Shown here: piece by piece, positions 24,969-33,012 of the stretch
How the letters are laid out: each line of letters begins with the position of its first letter
Position numbering within the stretch: the stretch's first letter is position 1
Assembly (NCBI GenBank): GCA_023424585.1
Contig: JAFADT010000390.1
Span: 1 to 34,890 of the forward strand
DNA length: 34,890 nucleotides
Direction of reading: 5' to 3'
Origin: Pseudomonadota bacterium
Lineage (GTDB): Bacteria; Myxococcota; Myxococcia; Myxococcales; Myxococcaceae
The notes under the pieces: generated by a model
What the model saw: only the letters and a program-made list of their open reading frames with translations
Databases searched by the model: none
Told to the model about the DNA's origin: nothing
Translations under genes and position numbers: made by a program

Positions 24969-27530
24969 ATGAGTGCCCCCGCCGACACCCGCGCCCCGCT
25001 CGCCGCCCTGCTGCCGAAGGCCGGAGAGCCCCCCCTCGATGCCGACGAGATCCTCAACCGCTTCGTGGGCTACGTGGCCACGAACGGGCTGAGCCTGTAC
25101 TCCGCCCAGGAGGAGGCCATCCTGGAGCTGCTCAGCGACAAGCACCTGTTCCTCAAGACGCCCACGGGCTCCGGCAAGTCGCTGGTGGCCATGGCGCTCC
25201 ACTTCAAGGCCATGTCCGAGGGCAAGGTGTCGTTCTACACGTGCCCCATCAAGGCGCTGGTGAACGAGAAGTTCTTCGCGCTCTCCAAGGCCTTCGGCCC
25301 GGAGAACGTGGGCATGCTGACGGGCGACGCGTCCATCAACCGCGAGGCGCCCATCCTCTGCTGCACGGCGGAGATCCTCTCCAACCTGGCGCTGCGCGAC
25401 GCGTCCGCGCGCGTGGACGCGGTGGTGATGGACGAGTTCCACTATTACTCCGACAAGGAGCGCGGGGTGGCCTGGCAGATCCCGCTGCTGGCGCTGCCCA
25501 GGACGCAGTTCCTCTTGATGTCCGCCACGCTGGGCGACACGCACGTCATCGAGGAGAGCCTGGAGAGGCTCACCGGCCGCGAGGTGGCCACCGTGCGCAG
25601 CGCCGAGCGCCCGGTGCCGCTGGACTTCGACTACCGCGAGACGCCGCTGCACGAGACCATCCAGGAGCTCATCGCGCGCGGGAAGTACCCCGTGTACCTG
25701 GTGAACTTCACGCAGCGGGCCGCGGCCGAGCAGGCGCAGAACCTGATGTCCGTGGACTTCAACACCAAGGAGGAGAAGGAGGAGATCCGCCAGGCGCTGA
25801 TGGACGCCCCCTTCGACACGCCCTACGGCAAGGACTTCCAGCGCTTCCTGCGCCACGGCATCGGCATGCACCACGCCGGCCTGCTGCCCAAGTACCGCCT
25901 GCTGGTGGAGAAGCTGGCGCAGCAGGGCCTGCTCAAGGTCATCAGCGGCACGGACACGCTGGGCGTGGGCGTGAACATCCCCATCCGCACGGTGCTCTTC
26001 ACGCAGCTGTTCAAGTTCAACGGCGAGAAGCTGGCGACGCTGAGCGTGCGCGACTTCAAGCAGATCGCCGGCCGCGCGGGCCGCAAGGGCTTCGACACCG
26101 AGGGCAGCGTGGTGGCGCAGGCCCCGGAGTACGTGATCGAGAACATCCGCCAGGCGGCGAAGGAGGCCGCGGGCAAGAAGAAGTCGCCCAAGGCGAAGCC
26201 GCCGCAGAAGGGCTTCGTCCAGTACGACCGCAACACCTTCGAGCGGCTCCAGAGCGGCCTGCCGGAGCCGCTGGAGTCGCGCTTCGACGTGACCCACGGC
26301 CTCCTGCTCAACCTGCTCCAGAGCGACAAGACGGAGGGCAGCGGCGGCTACCGGCGGCTGGTGCAGCTGGTGATGCGCTCGCACAGCTCCGACTACACGA
26401 AGAAGAAGCTGCTCAAGGACGCGGCGATGTACTTCCGCACGCTGCGCGACGCGGGCATCGTGAAGGTGGTGCAGTGGGAGAAGCACTCGGCCACGGTGGA
26501 GGTGTCCGAGGACCTGCAGCGCGACTTCAGCCTCAACCACACGCTGTCGCTGTACCTGCACGAGACGCTGGAGCTGTTGGACCCCACGCTGGACACGTAC
26601 GCGCTGGACGTCGTGACGCTGGTGGAGTCCATCCTGGAGAACCCGGACGTGGTGCTGTACGCGCAGCTGCACCAGCTGAAGGGGGAGAAGATCCAGGAGA
26701 TGAAGGCGCGGGGCGTGGAGTACGACGACCGCATGGAGGAGCTGGAGAAGCTGGAGTGGCCCAAGCCCAACCGCGACTTCATCTACAACACCTTCAACGC
26801 CTTCGCGCGCAAGCACCCGTGGGTGGGCGAGGAGAACATCCGGCCCAAGTCCATCGTCAGGGACATGTTCGAGCGCTTCATGTCCTTCCACGACTACGTG
26901 CGCGAGTACGGCCTCCAGCGCAGCGAGGGCGTGCTGCTGCGCTACCTGGGGGACGTCTACAAGTCGCTGGTGCAGACGGTGCCGGAGAAGTTCCGCAACG
27001 AGGACCTGGACGACATCATCGACCACCTGCGCGCGACGCTGCGGCAGGTGGACTCCAGCCTCCTGGACGAGTGGGAGCGGATGAAGAATCCGGAGGCCAC
27101 CATCGAAGTGAAGCCGGTGGTGGACCTGAAGCCCAAGGAGCTGACGGAGGACCCCAAGGCCTTCGCCGCGCGCGTGCGCGAGGAGCTGCACCGGCTGCTG
27201 CGCGCGCTGGGCCAGCGGCGCTACCTGGACGCGCTGGGCATGCTGGACAACGCGCTGGGCGAGTGGACCGCGCCGAAGCTGGAGCAGGCCATGGCGCCGT
27301 ACTTCGAGGAGCACACGCTGGTGGTGCTCACGCCCCAGGCGCGCAAGCCGGCGAACACGCAGCTCAAGGAGACGGGCCCGCGCCAGTGGGAGGCCCAGCA
27401 GCGCATCATGGACCCGGAGGGCCACGGGGACTGGGTCATCGACTGTGAGATCGACCTGCGCGGCCGGCGCATGGACGACGGGCCCATCCTGATGCTGCGC
27501 CGGATTGGCGGCGTGGCCGCCTGGTCGTAG
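24969..27530 (+). CDS. Ski2-like DEAD/DEAH helicase with DUF3516-type C-terminus
   Basis: An 853-residue superfamily 2 helicase. Motifs in order are Q-motif region LYSAQEEAIL, Walker A TPTGSGKS (64-71), CPIKALVNEKF, CCTAEIL, Walker B MDEFHYY (154-160), SATLGD (185-190), HHAGLLPKYR, GTDTLGVGVNIP and QIAGRAGRKG (365-374). The DEFH box and the QxxGRAGR motif place it in the Ski2/Mtr4-like group. The remaining 480 residues are mainly helical and resemble the DUF3516 region of bacterial helicases of this type. RNA or DNA remodelling is likely; the exact substrate is unknown. The start at MSAPADTRAP (24969) is preferred over an upstream in-frame ATG at 24849, whose product begins with an unlikely Cys/Gly/Arg-rich stretch. 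The stop is 3 bases from the stop of the convergent LysR-like gene. Confidence 0.92.
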   Translation: MSAPADTRAPLAALLPKAGEPPLDADEILNRFVGYVATNGLSLYSAQEEAILELLSDKHLFLKTPTGSGKSLVAMALHFKAMSEGKVSFYTCPIKALVNEKFFALSKAFGPENVGMLTGDASINREAPILCCTAEILSNLALRDASARVDAVVMDEFHYYSDKERGVAWQIPLLALPRTQFLLMSATLGDTHVIEESLERLTGREVATVRSAERPVPLDFDYRETPLHETIQELIARGKYPVYLVNFTQRAAAEQAQNLMSVDFNTKEEKEEIRQALMDAPFDTPYGKDFQRFLRHGIGMHHAGLLPKYRLLVEKLAQQGLLKVISGTDTLGVGVNIPIRTVLFTQLFKFNGEKLATLSVRDFKQIAGRAGRKGFDTEGSVVAQAPEYVIENIRQAAKEAAGKKKSPKAKPPQKGFVQYDRNTFERLQSGLPEPLESRFDVTHGLLLNLLQSDKTEGSGGYRRLVQLVMRSHSSDYTKKKLLKDAAMYFRTLRDAGIVKVVQWEKHSATVEVSEDLQRDFSLNHTLSLYLHETLELLDPTLDTYALDVVTLVESILENPDVVLYAQLHQLKGEKIQEMKARGVEYDDRMEELEKLEWPKPNRDFIYNTFNAFARKHPWVGEENIRPKSIVRDMFERFMSFHDYVREYGLQRSEGVLLRYLGDVYKSLVQTVPEKFRNEDLDDIIDHLRATLRQVDSSLLDEWERMKNPEATIEVKPVVDLKPKELTEDPKAFAARVREELHRLLRALGQRRYLDALGMLDNALGEWTAPKLEQAMAPYFEEHTLVVLTPQARKPANTQLKETGPRQWEAQQRIMDPEGHGDWVIDCEIDLRGRRMDDGPILMLRRIGGVAAWS

Positions 27531-27533
27531 CCG

Positions 27534-27833
27534 TCAGGCGGGGGGCGGCTTGGAGGCTCCGGCGCCCCCGGCCGCCTCGCGCACGGTGCGCGCGGCGATC
27601 TCCACCTCCGCGAGGATGCGGCGCGCGTGGTGGAGCAGGGCCTCTCCGGTGGGCAGGAGGCGCATGCCCCTGGGGACGCGCTCGAAGAGGGGCGTGCCCA
27701 GCTCATCCTCCAGGGCGAGGATGTGACGGCTGAGCGGCGGCTGGGTGAGGTGCAGCCGGCGCGCGGCCCGGCCCACGTGGCCCTCTTCCGCCACCGCGAC
27801 GAAGGACTGGAGGTGCGTGATGCTCACGGGCAC
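27534..27833 (-). CDS. Stand-alone LysR-type DNA-binding domain (truncated regulator)
   Basis: A 99-residue protein that is only the N-terminal winged helix-turn-helix of a LysR regulator: ITHLQSFVAVAEEGHVGRAA, then RRLHLTQPPLSRHI, LEDELGTPLFER, GMRLLPTGEALLHHARRIL and the start of the linker helix. The sequence then ends in a short Gly/Ala/Ser/Pro tail and a stop, where normal members have about 200 more residues for effector binding. There are no frameshifts within the domain, so it may be expressed. The first codon is GTG (27833), with another GTG two codons later at 27827; neither has a clear ribosome binding site. It is either a truncated gene left by deletion or a small repressor. The stop lies 3 bases from the end of the helicase gene, and the start is divergent from the map gene. 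Confidence 0.65.
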   Translation of the reverse strand: MPVSITHLQSFVAVAEEGHVGRAARRLHLTQPPLSRHILALEDELGTPLFERVPRGMRLLPTGEALLHHARRILAEVEIAARTVREAAGGAGASKPPPA

Positions 27834-27928
27834 GGAAGCTAGCGCGGGACCCGCGCGCCGTGCAGGGGGCCGCGCGATGCTGGAACCGCATTGGACGTGC
27901 CAGGCGGCCGGGGGCCACCTTGCCCGGC

Positions 27929-28720
27929 ATGGGGATTCCTCTCTTCAAGGGCAGTGAAGTGGAGCGGCTGCGGCGCGCGGGCCGCGCGGCGGCGGGCACG
28001 CTGGCGCACGTGGCGTCCCGGCTGCGGCCGGGCGTGACGACGGCGGACATCGACGCGTGGGTGCGCGAGGACACGGCGCGGCGTGGGGGCACCCCGAGCC
28101 AGCTGGGCTACAAGGGCTATCCCGCCACGGTGTGCACCAGCCGCAACCACGTGGTGTGCCATGGCGTCCCGCGCGCGGACGAGGTGCTGAAGCCCGGGGA
28201 CATCATCAACGTGGACGTGACCACGCACCTGGATGGCTTCCACGGCGACACGTCCGCGACGTTCATGCTGGGCGAGGTCTCCGCCGACGCGGAGCACGTC
28301 GTGGACGTGGCGCGGCGGTGCCGGGACGCGGGCGTGGCCGTGGTGCGGCACGGCGCGCGGCTGGGGGACATCGGCGCGGCGGTGATGGCGCTGGCGAAGG
28401 CGGAGGGGTGCAGCGTGGTGGAGGAGTTCGGGGGCCACGGCATCGGACGGCAGATGCACGGGGAGCCGCACGTGCCGCACGTGGGCCGGGCGGGCACGGG
28501 CATCACGCTGCGCTCGGGGATGGTCATCACCGTCGAGCCGATGATCAACCTGGGGCGCCCGGAGATCCGGCTGCTGCCGGACGGGTGGACCGTCGTGACC
28601 GCGGACGGCAGCCTGTCCGCCCAGTTCGAGCACACCGTGCTCGTCACCCGCGACGGCTGCGAGCTCCTCACGCCCAACGAGCTGACCCTGCGCATCCCCG
28701 CGAGCCATCCAGAAAGCTGA
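27929..28720 (+). CDS. map: Methionine aminopeptidase, type I
   Basis: Removes the initiator Met from new proteins. The 263-residue protein has the pita-bread fold motifs of type I enzymes: the substrate-contacting His78 in NHVVCHGVP, and five metal ligands Asp96 (INVDVTTH), Asp107 (HGDTSATF), His170 (GGHGIG), Glu203 (ITVEPM) and Glu234 (QFEHT). There is no N-terminal SH3/zinc-finger extension. The start at MGIPLFKGSEVERL is the family N-terminus; the region farther upstream is Arg-rich and not conserved-looking. Myxobacteria often have more than one copy, and this one is not next to secY or infA, so it may be an accessory copy. The transporter gene follows after 57 bases with a small hairpin (TGCCCC/GGGGCA, 28745-28766) between them. 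Confidence 0.93.
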   Translation: MGIPLFKGSEVERLRRAGRAAAGTLAHVASRLRPGVTTADIDAWVREDTARRGGTPSQLGYKGYPATVCTSRNHVVCHGVPRADEVLKPGDIINVDVTTHLDGFHGDTSATFMLGEVSADAEHVVDVARRCRDAGVAVVRHGARLGDIGAAVMALAKAEGCSVVEEFGGHGIGRQMHGEPHVPHVGRAGTGITLRSGMVITVEPMINLGRPEIRLLPDGWTVVTADGSLSAQFEHTVLVTRDGCELLTPNELTLRIPASHPES

Positions 28721-28777
28721 TGGCTTATCGCTTCTGCCATCTGGTGCCCCGAGCCCGCAGGGGGCATCTCCTGGCGC

Positions 28778-29758
28778 ATGGAACCGCCTCCGCTGACTCC
28801 CGCCGCGCGCCCTCGGGCCTGGACGCCCGGGCATGTGCTGATGCCGCTTTGCGCGGCGCTGTGTCTGTTGCCGGTCGTCTCCACCGGCGTGGCCCTGCTC
28901 GCGGGGCTGTGCGTGGCGCTGACCGTGGGCAATCCGTTCGCGGGGAGGACCCGGGCCCTGACGCCCCGGCTGCTGTCCCTGGCCGTGGTGGGGCTGGGCG
29001 CGGGCATGGACCTGCGCACGGTGCTCACGGCGGGGCGTGAGGGGCTGGGCTACACGGTGGTGGGCATCGCGCTGTGCCTGCTGCTGGGCGCGGGGCTCGC
29101 CCGGCTGCTGGGCGTCCCGCGCGTGACGGGGCTGCTCATCAGCGTGGGCACGGCCATCTGCGGCGGGAGCGCCATCGCGGCGGTGGTGCCGGTGCTGCGG
29201 CCCCAGGAGCACGAGACGTCCGTGGCCCTGGGCACGGTGTTCCTGCTCAACGCGGTGGCCCTGTTCGTCTTTCCGGTCGTGGGCCACGCGGTGGGGCTGA
29301 CGCCGCACCAGTTCGGGCTGTGGTGCGCGATGGCCATCCATGACACCAGCTCCGTGGTGGGCGCGGCGCTGCGCTACGGCCCCGAGGCCCTGGCGGTGGC
29401 CACCCCCGTGAAGCTGGCGCGGGCCCTGTGGATCCTCCCGCTGACGGTGGGCCTGGCGGCGTGGCAGCGGCGCGAGGGCCACGCGGTGACGGGCAAGGTG
29501 CGCAGGCCGTGGTTCATCGCCGGGTTCCTGGGCGCGGCGGCGGTGGTGACGCTGTTCCCTTCGCTGAAGCCGATGGGGCAGGGCGTGGCGGCCGTCGCGA
29601 GGCAGCTGCTCGTCGTGACGTTGTTCCTGCTGGGCTCCGGGCTGACGCGCGAGACGTTGCGCGCGGTGGGCTTGCGGCCGCTCGCGCAGGCGGTGGCGCT
29701 GTGGCTGCTCATGGCGGGCCTGTGCCTGGGCGCGCTGAGGCTGCACTGGGTGGGCTGA
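28778..29758 (+). CDS. YeiH/UPF0324-family membrane transporter (putative sulfate exporter family)
   Basis: A 326-residue integral membrane protein with about ten hydrophobic segments. Family marks are VVGLGAGMDLRTVL, RVTGLLISVGTAICGGSAIA (about 113-132), SVALGTVFLLNAVALFVFP, MAIHDTSSVVGAA and LFLLGSGLTRETLR. These define UPF0324 (YeiH), annotated as a putative sulfate exporter; the substrate is not well established. The starting ATG at 28778 has no strong ribosome binding site nearby. The neighbour on the opposite strand is a LysR regulator similar to YeiE, and in E. coli yeiH and yeiE are also adjacent, which supports both calls. Here the two genes converge instead of diverging. Confidence 0.88.
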   Translation: MEPPPLTPAARPRAWTPGHVLMPLCAALCLLPVVSTGVALLAGLCVALTVGNPFAGRTRALTPRLLSLAVVGLGAGMDLRTVLTAGREGLGYTVVGIALCLLLGAGLARLLGVPRVTGLLISVGTAICGGSAIAAVVPVLRPQEHETSVALGTVFLLNAVALFVFPVVGHAVGLTPHQFGLWCAMAIHDTSSVVGAALRYGPEALAVATPVKLARALWILPLTVGLAAWQRREGHAVTGKVRRPWFIAGFLGAAAVVTLFPSLKPMGQGVAAVARQLLVVTLFLLGSGLTRETLRAVGLRPLAQAVALWLLMAGLCLGALRLHWVG

Positions 29759-29795
29759 GCCGGGCGACCACGGCCTGTCTCCGCTCCGGGAGCGC

Positions 29796-30710
29796 TCACG
29801 GCAGCAGGACGGGCGGCGTGGCGCGGGCGTGGCGCAGGAAGCGGCCCGCGGCCCCGGACGGCTCATCCACGGGCAGGGCCCAGGAGAACGCGCGGGGGAT
29901 GCGCAGCCCGGGCACGGGCAGCACCTGGAAGCGGCCGAGGGACAGCTCTCCGTGGATGCTCCAGCGGGACAAGAGCGCCACGCCCAGTCCCAGGGACACG
30001 GCCCGCTTGATGGCCTCCGTGCTGCCCAGCTGGAGGTCGCCGCGCCGCGGCTCCTTGCGCACGCCCGCCTTGCGCAGGGCCCGGTCCAGGACGGCGCGGG
30101 TGCCGGAGCCCTGCTCCCGCCAGAGCAGCGGCACCTCCCGCAGCGCCTCCATCGTGCGGATGCGCAGCCACTCGGCCGGCCCTTCCGCCGCGACCACCGG
30201 CACCAGCTCGTCATCGAGGTAGCGCTCCAGCCGGATGCCGGGCGCCCGCGCGTGGCCCTCCACCAGGCCCAGCGGCACCCGGCCCTCCGACAGCCACGCC
30301 AGCACCTCGCGCGTATTGCCCACTTCCAGGCGGACCTGGAGCTCGCGGTGCGTGCGCAGGAAGGACGCCAGCAGGCCCGGGACGATGGCGTTGGCGACGG
30401 TGGTGCTCGCCGCCAGCGCGAGCTCGCCGGTGAGCGTCTCCTCGGCCGAGATGGCGAGCGCCGCCTCGTCCAGCAGGCCGTGGATCCGCTGGGCGTAGTC
30501 GAAGAGCACGCGCCCCGCCGCGTTCAGCCGCACGCCCCTCGCGGTCCGCACGAGGAGCGGCTGGCCGCAGTCCGCCTCCAACTGCCGGATCTGCGCGGTG
30601 ACGGCGGGCTGCGACAGGTGGAGCAGGCGCGAGGCGGCGGAGATCTGCCCCGTCGAGGCGACGACGCGGAAGGTTTCGAGCCTGCGGGGGTCGACGAACA
30701 AGGCGGCCAT
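29796..30710 (-). CDS. LysR-family regulator, YeiE-like
   Basis: A 304-residue LysR-type transcriptional regulator of normal length. The winged helix-turn-helix is at 9-68 (LETFRVVASTGQISAASRLL, LSQPAVTAQIRQLE, GVRLNAAGRVLFDYAQRI), followed by the linker helix and a periplasmic-binding-like effector domain (LALAASTTVANAIVPGLLAS, VRLEVGNTREVLAWLSEGRV, WREQGSGTRAVLDRAL, STEAIKRAVSLGLGVALLS). The last two segments are typical of the CysB/YeiE-like group. It faces the YeiH-type transporter, which it probably controls, although its own gene is convergent so the operator is not in a shared promoter region. The ATG at 30710 fits the family. The next gene (mltG) is divergent, 134 bases away. Confidence 0.9.
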   Translation of the reverse strand: MAALFVDPRRLETFRVVASTGQISAASRLLHLSQPAVTAQIRQLEADCGQPLLVRTARGVRLNAAGRVLFDYAQRIHGLLDEAALAISAEETLTGELALAASTTVANAIVPGLLASFLRTHRELQVRLEVGNTREVLAWLSEGRVPLGLVEGHARAPGIRLERYLDDELVPVVAAEGPAEWLRIRTMEALREVPLLWREQGSGTRAVLDRALRKAGVRKEPRRGDLQLGSTEAIKRAVSLGLGVALLSRWSIHGELSLGRFQVLPVPGLRIPRAFSWALPVDEPSGAAGRFLRHARATPPVLLP

Positions 30711-30844
30711 CCTAGACGAGGCGCGGGGGGAGGGGCGCCTCCCTCGGGGGGGTGTTGAGAAGGGGGCGCTTGCGTCCGCCTGCCCGGCTGGCCGGACGGT
30801 GGTTCTCGTTGGAAGCGTCAGGGCCTTTGATAGGTTGGCGCCCC

Positions 30845-31861
30845 ATGAAGAAGATCCTGGTCTTGCTCCTCGTGCTCATCGTCCTGGCGGTCGCGGGCGT
30901 GGGCGGGACGTTCGTGCACTTCCAGAACGCCGCCACCGCGCCGCACGTGGCGGCGGACCCCGCGCCCAAGGAGTTCGTCGTGAAGAAGGGCGCGTCCGCG
31001 CGCTCGCTGGGCCAGCAGCTCCAGGAGCAGGGCTTCCTGGACAACGCCACCGTGTGGCGCTTCCACCTGTGGCGCCGGGGCGGACTCAAGGTGAAGGCGG
31101 GCCGCTTCCTGCTGAACCCCACCGCCTCCGTGGCGGAGCTGGCCACCGCCCTGGAGGGGCAGCCGCTGCCGGAGGACGTGCCCTTCGCGATGATCGAGGG
31201 CTGGCGTTTGCGCGACACCGACCAGGTGCTCGCCGCCCAGGGGTTGATCAAGCCGGGCGAGTACATCGCCGCGGCCAGCCAGCCGGGCCGCTTCACCGCC
31301 CCGTTCCCGATGCCCACGCGCAGCCTGGAGGGCTACCTGTATCCGGAGACCTACGGGATCATCGCGGACAACTTCAAGGTGGAGGCGTTCATCCAGCGGC
31401 AGATCGACACCTTCCGCGCGCGCTTCTATGACGAGCACAAGGATGAGATCGCCCGGAGCGGCCGCTCGCTGCACGACATCGTCGTGATGGCCTCCATGCT
31501 GGAGCGCGAGGAGCCGGTGCCGTCCCAGCGCGCGCTCGTCGCGGGCATCCTCTGGAAGCGCGTGGACAAGGGCTTCCCGCTGGGCGTGGACGCGACCAGC
31601 CGCTACGAGCTGGCCGAGTGGAACGACCGCAAGGCGTTCCTCAAGCGGCTGCGGGACACCACGGACCCGTGGAACTCGCGCACCCGCGCGGGCCTGCCGC
31701 CGGGCCCCATTGGCGCGCCCACGGTGGACTCGCTGCTCGCCGCGCTGCGGCCGGTGAAGAGCGACTACTGGTACTACCTGCACGACGCGCAGAAGGTCCT
31801 GCACCCGTCGCGCAACGCGCAGGAGCACGAGGCGCTCCGGGCCAGGTACAACGTGTACTGA
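30845..31861 (+). CDS. mltG: Endolytic murein transglycosylase MltG
   Basis: A 338-residue inner-membrane enzyme that cuts nascent glycan strands and sets their length. A short N-terminal tail and one membrane helix (about 4-24, ILVLLLVLIVLAVAGVGGTF) are followed by a LysM-like/subdomain region (FVVKKGASARSLGQQLQEQG) and the YceG domain with LEGYLYPETY (161-170), the catalytic Glu220 in MASMLEREEP, LVAGILWKRV, PLGVDATSRY and SRTRAGLPPGPIGAP, ending in DYWYYLHD. All residues expected for activity are present. The ATG at 30845 gives the normal N-terminus, while the in-frame region upstream is not membrane-like. It is divergent from the LysR gene. The usual partners (tmk, holB) are not next to it. 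Confidence 0.95.
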   Translation: MKKILVLLLVLIVLAVAGVGGTFVHFQNAATAPHVAADPAPKEFVVKKGASARSLGQQLQEQGFLDNATVWRFHLWRRGGLKVKAGRFLLNPTASVAELATALEGQPLPEDVPFAMIEGWRLRDTDQVLAAQGLIKPGEYIAAASQPGRFTAPFPMPTRSLEGYLYPETYGIIADNFKVEAFIQRQIDTFRARFYDEHKDEIARSGRSLHDIVVMASMLEREEPVPSQRALVAGILWKRVDKGFPLGVDATSRYELAEWNDRKAFLKRLRDTTDPWNSRTRAGLPPGPIGAPTVDSLLAALRPVKSDYWYYLHDAQKVLHPSRNAQEHEALRARYNVY

Positions 31862-31954
31862 CGCGCTCCGATGGCGTCCCCCTTCCTGGACTGGAGGGCC
31901 GCCTGGGCGACGGGGCGTTCATGGTGGAGTCGCCGCTCACGCGGCCCTGAGCCG

Positions 31955-32923
31955 TCAGGGCGTGCCCGCGCCGGGCGGCTGGGGCGACGTCTGGAACATG
32001 CCCGCGAGGATGCGCTCGGCCGCGTCCGCGAGCAGGTCCCGGGCCATGCGCGCCTCCTCGCCGAAGATGCCTTGCGAGGTGCGCGCGTCCAGCACGTGCG
32101 TGGCGAGCAGCGCGAAGGCCGCGGGCTCGTCGAACGTCGCCTCGGAGGAGAGCACGCGCTTGCCGGGATGCAGATCCTCCTCCTGGAAGCGGCCCTCCCA
32201 CGTGTCGCCCAGGGTGATGGAGAAGTACTGGGCGGCCACGTTGCCGGGCCGCGACATGTGCGAGGCGGCCACCACGGCGCGCAGCTGGCCGCGCTCCTCG
32301 GCGGTCATCTGCCGTCTCCACGCTTCGACCGAGGCATGCATGGTGTCGATTTGATCCCTCGCCGCGTCCTCGGCGTTCTTCATGAGGTCCGGCACCTGGG
32401 CGTGGATGAACGCGGAGAGCTCCGCCTGGGGCACGCGGTTCGAGGCGAGCACGGAGGTCACGAGCGCGAGCGAGGCGTCGAGCAGGCGGTGCTGCCGCGC
32501 CAGGGCGTCCGCCGGAAGGCCCCGCGTGTCCAGGCTCCTGGACGAAGCGGTGACGAGACGCCGCAGCGTGGTGAGCCGCGTGCGCGTCTCCTCATCGAGC
32601 GCGTCCTGCTGTCCGGCCAGCAGGACCTGGAGCGCGAGGGGGACGTGGGTGACGGCCTTGTATTCGTGGTAGCGGCGCGTCCGCGCGGGGGCTTCGAAGC
32701 GCTGGCCGCGCATCCGAAGGATGAGCACGTCATCGATCTGCGCGATGACCGGCCCCAGGCGCGACCGCTCGGCTTCGCGGCGCGCGGCATACGCATCGCG
32801 GAACGCCTGATTGAGCACGGAGAGCGGATCCTCGGCCTCCAGCGCCACGGCGCGAGCGACGTCGGAGGGAGGTTCAGGAGGCGGGGAAGGGGAGGCGGGA
32901 CCACCCACGGGGCACTCGGCCAT
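31955..32923 (-). CDS. Hypothetical protein, helical, proline-rich N-terminus
   Basis: A 322-residue protein that I do not recognise. It has a Pro/Ser-rich N-terminus (PASPSPPPEPPSD), no signal peptide and no membrane segment. The rest is mainly helical and charged: DPLSVLNQAFRDAYAARREA, IAQIDDVLILRMRGQRFEAP, a stretch with RRYHEYKAVTHVPLALQVLL, and a long helical region including ARQHRLLDASLALVTSVLAS. A more structured segment follows (GNVAAQYFSITLGDTWEGRF and RVLSSEATFDEPAAFALLA). The ATG at 32923 is used; a GTG four codons upstream is possible, and no ribosome binding site decides. It converges on mltG and follows the glycosyltransferase gene by 89 bases in the same direction, so it may be cotranscribed with it. 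Confidence 0.7.
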   Translation of the reverse strand: MAECPVGGPASPSPPPEPPSDVARAVALEAEDPLSVLNQAFRDAYAARREAERSRLGPVIAQIDDVLILRMRGQRFEAPARTRRYHEYKAVTHVPLALQVLLAGQQDALDEETRTRLTTLRRLVTASSRSLDTRGLPADALARQHRLLDASLALVTSVLASNRVPQAELSAFIHAQVPDLMKNAEDAARDQIDTMHASVEAWRRQMTAEERGQLRAVVAASHMSRPGNVAAQYFSITLGDTWEGRFQEEDLHPGKRVLSSEATFDEPAAFALLATHVLDARTSQGIFGEEARMARDLLADAAERILAGMFQTSPQPPGAGTP

Positions 32924-33012
32924 GATGGCGGGCACCGTAGCGCCCGCCGCGCGCCCGTCACCCGTGTCCGGGCGCCGGATGTCGGGATTCCTTCAACCGG
33001 ACACGCCCGTCC

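Noticed and set aside
24954..27425. 823-codon open frame on the minus strand opposite the helicase
   Set aside because: Leu/Arg/His/Val-rich shadow; the plus strand has all helicase motifs.
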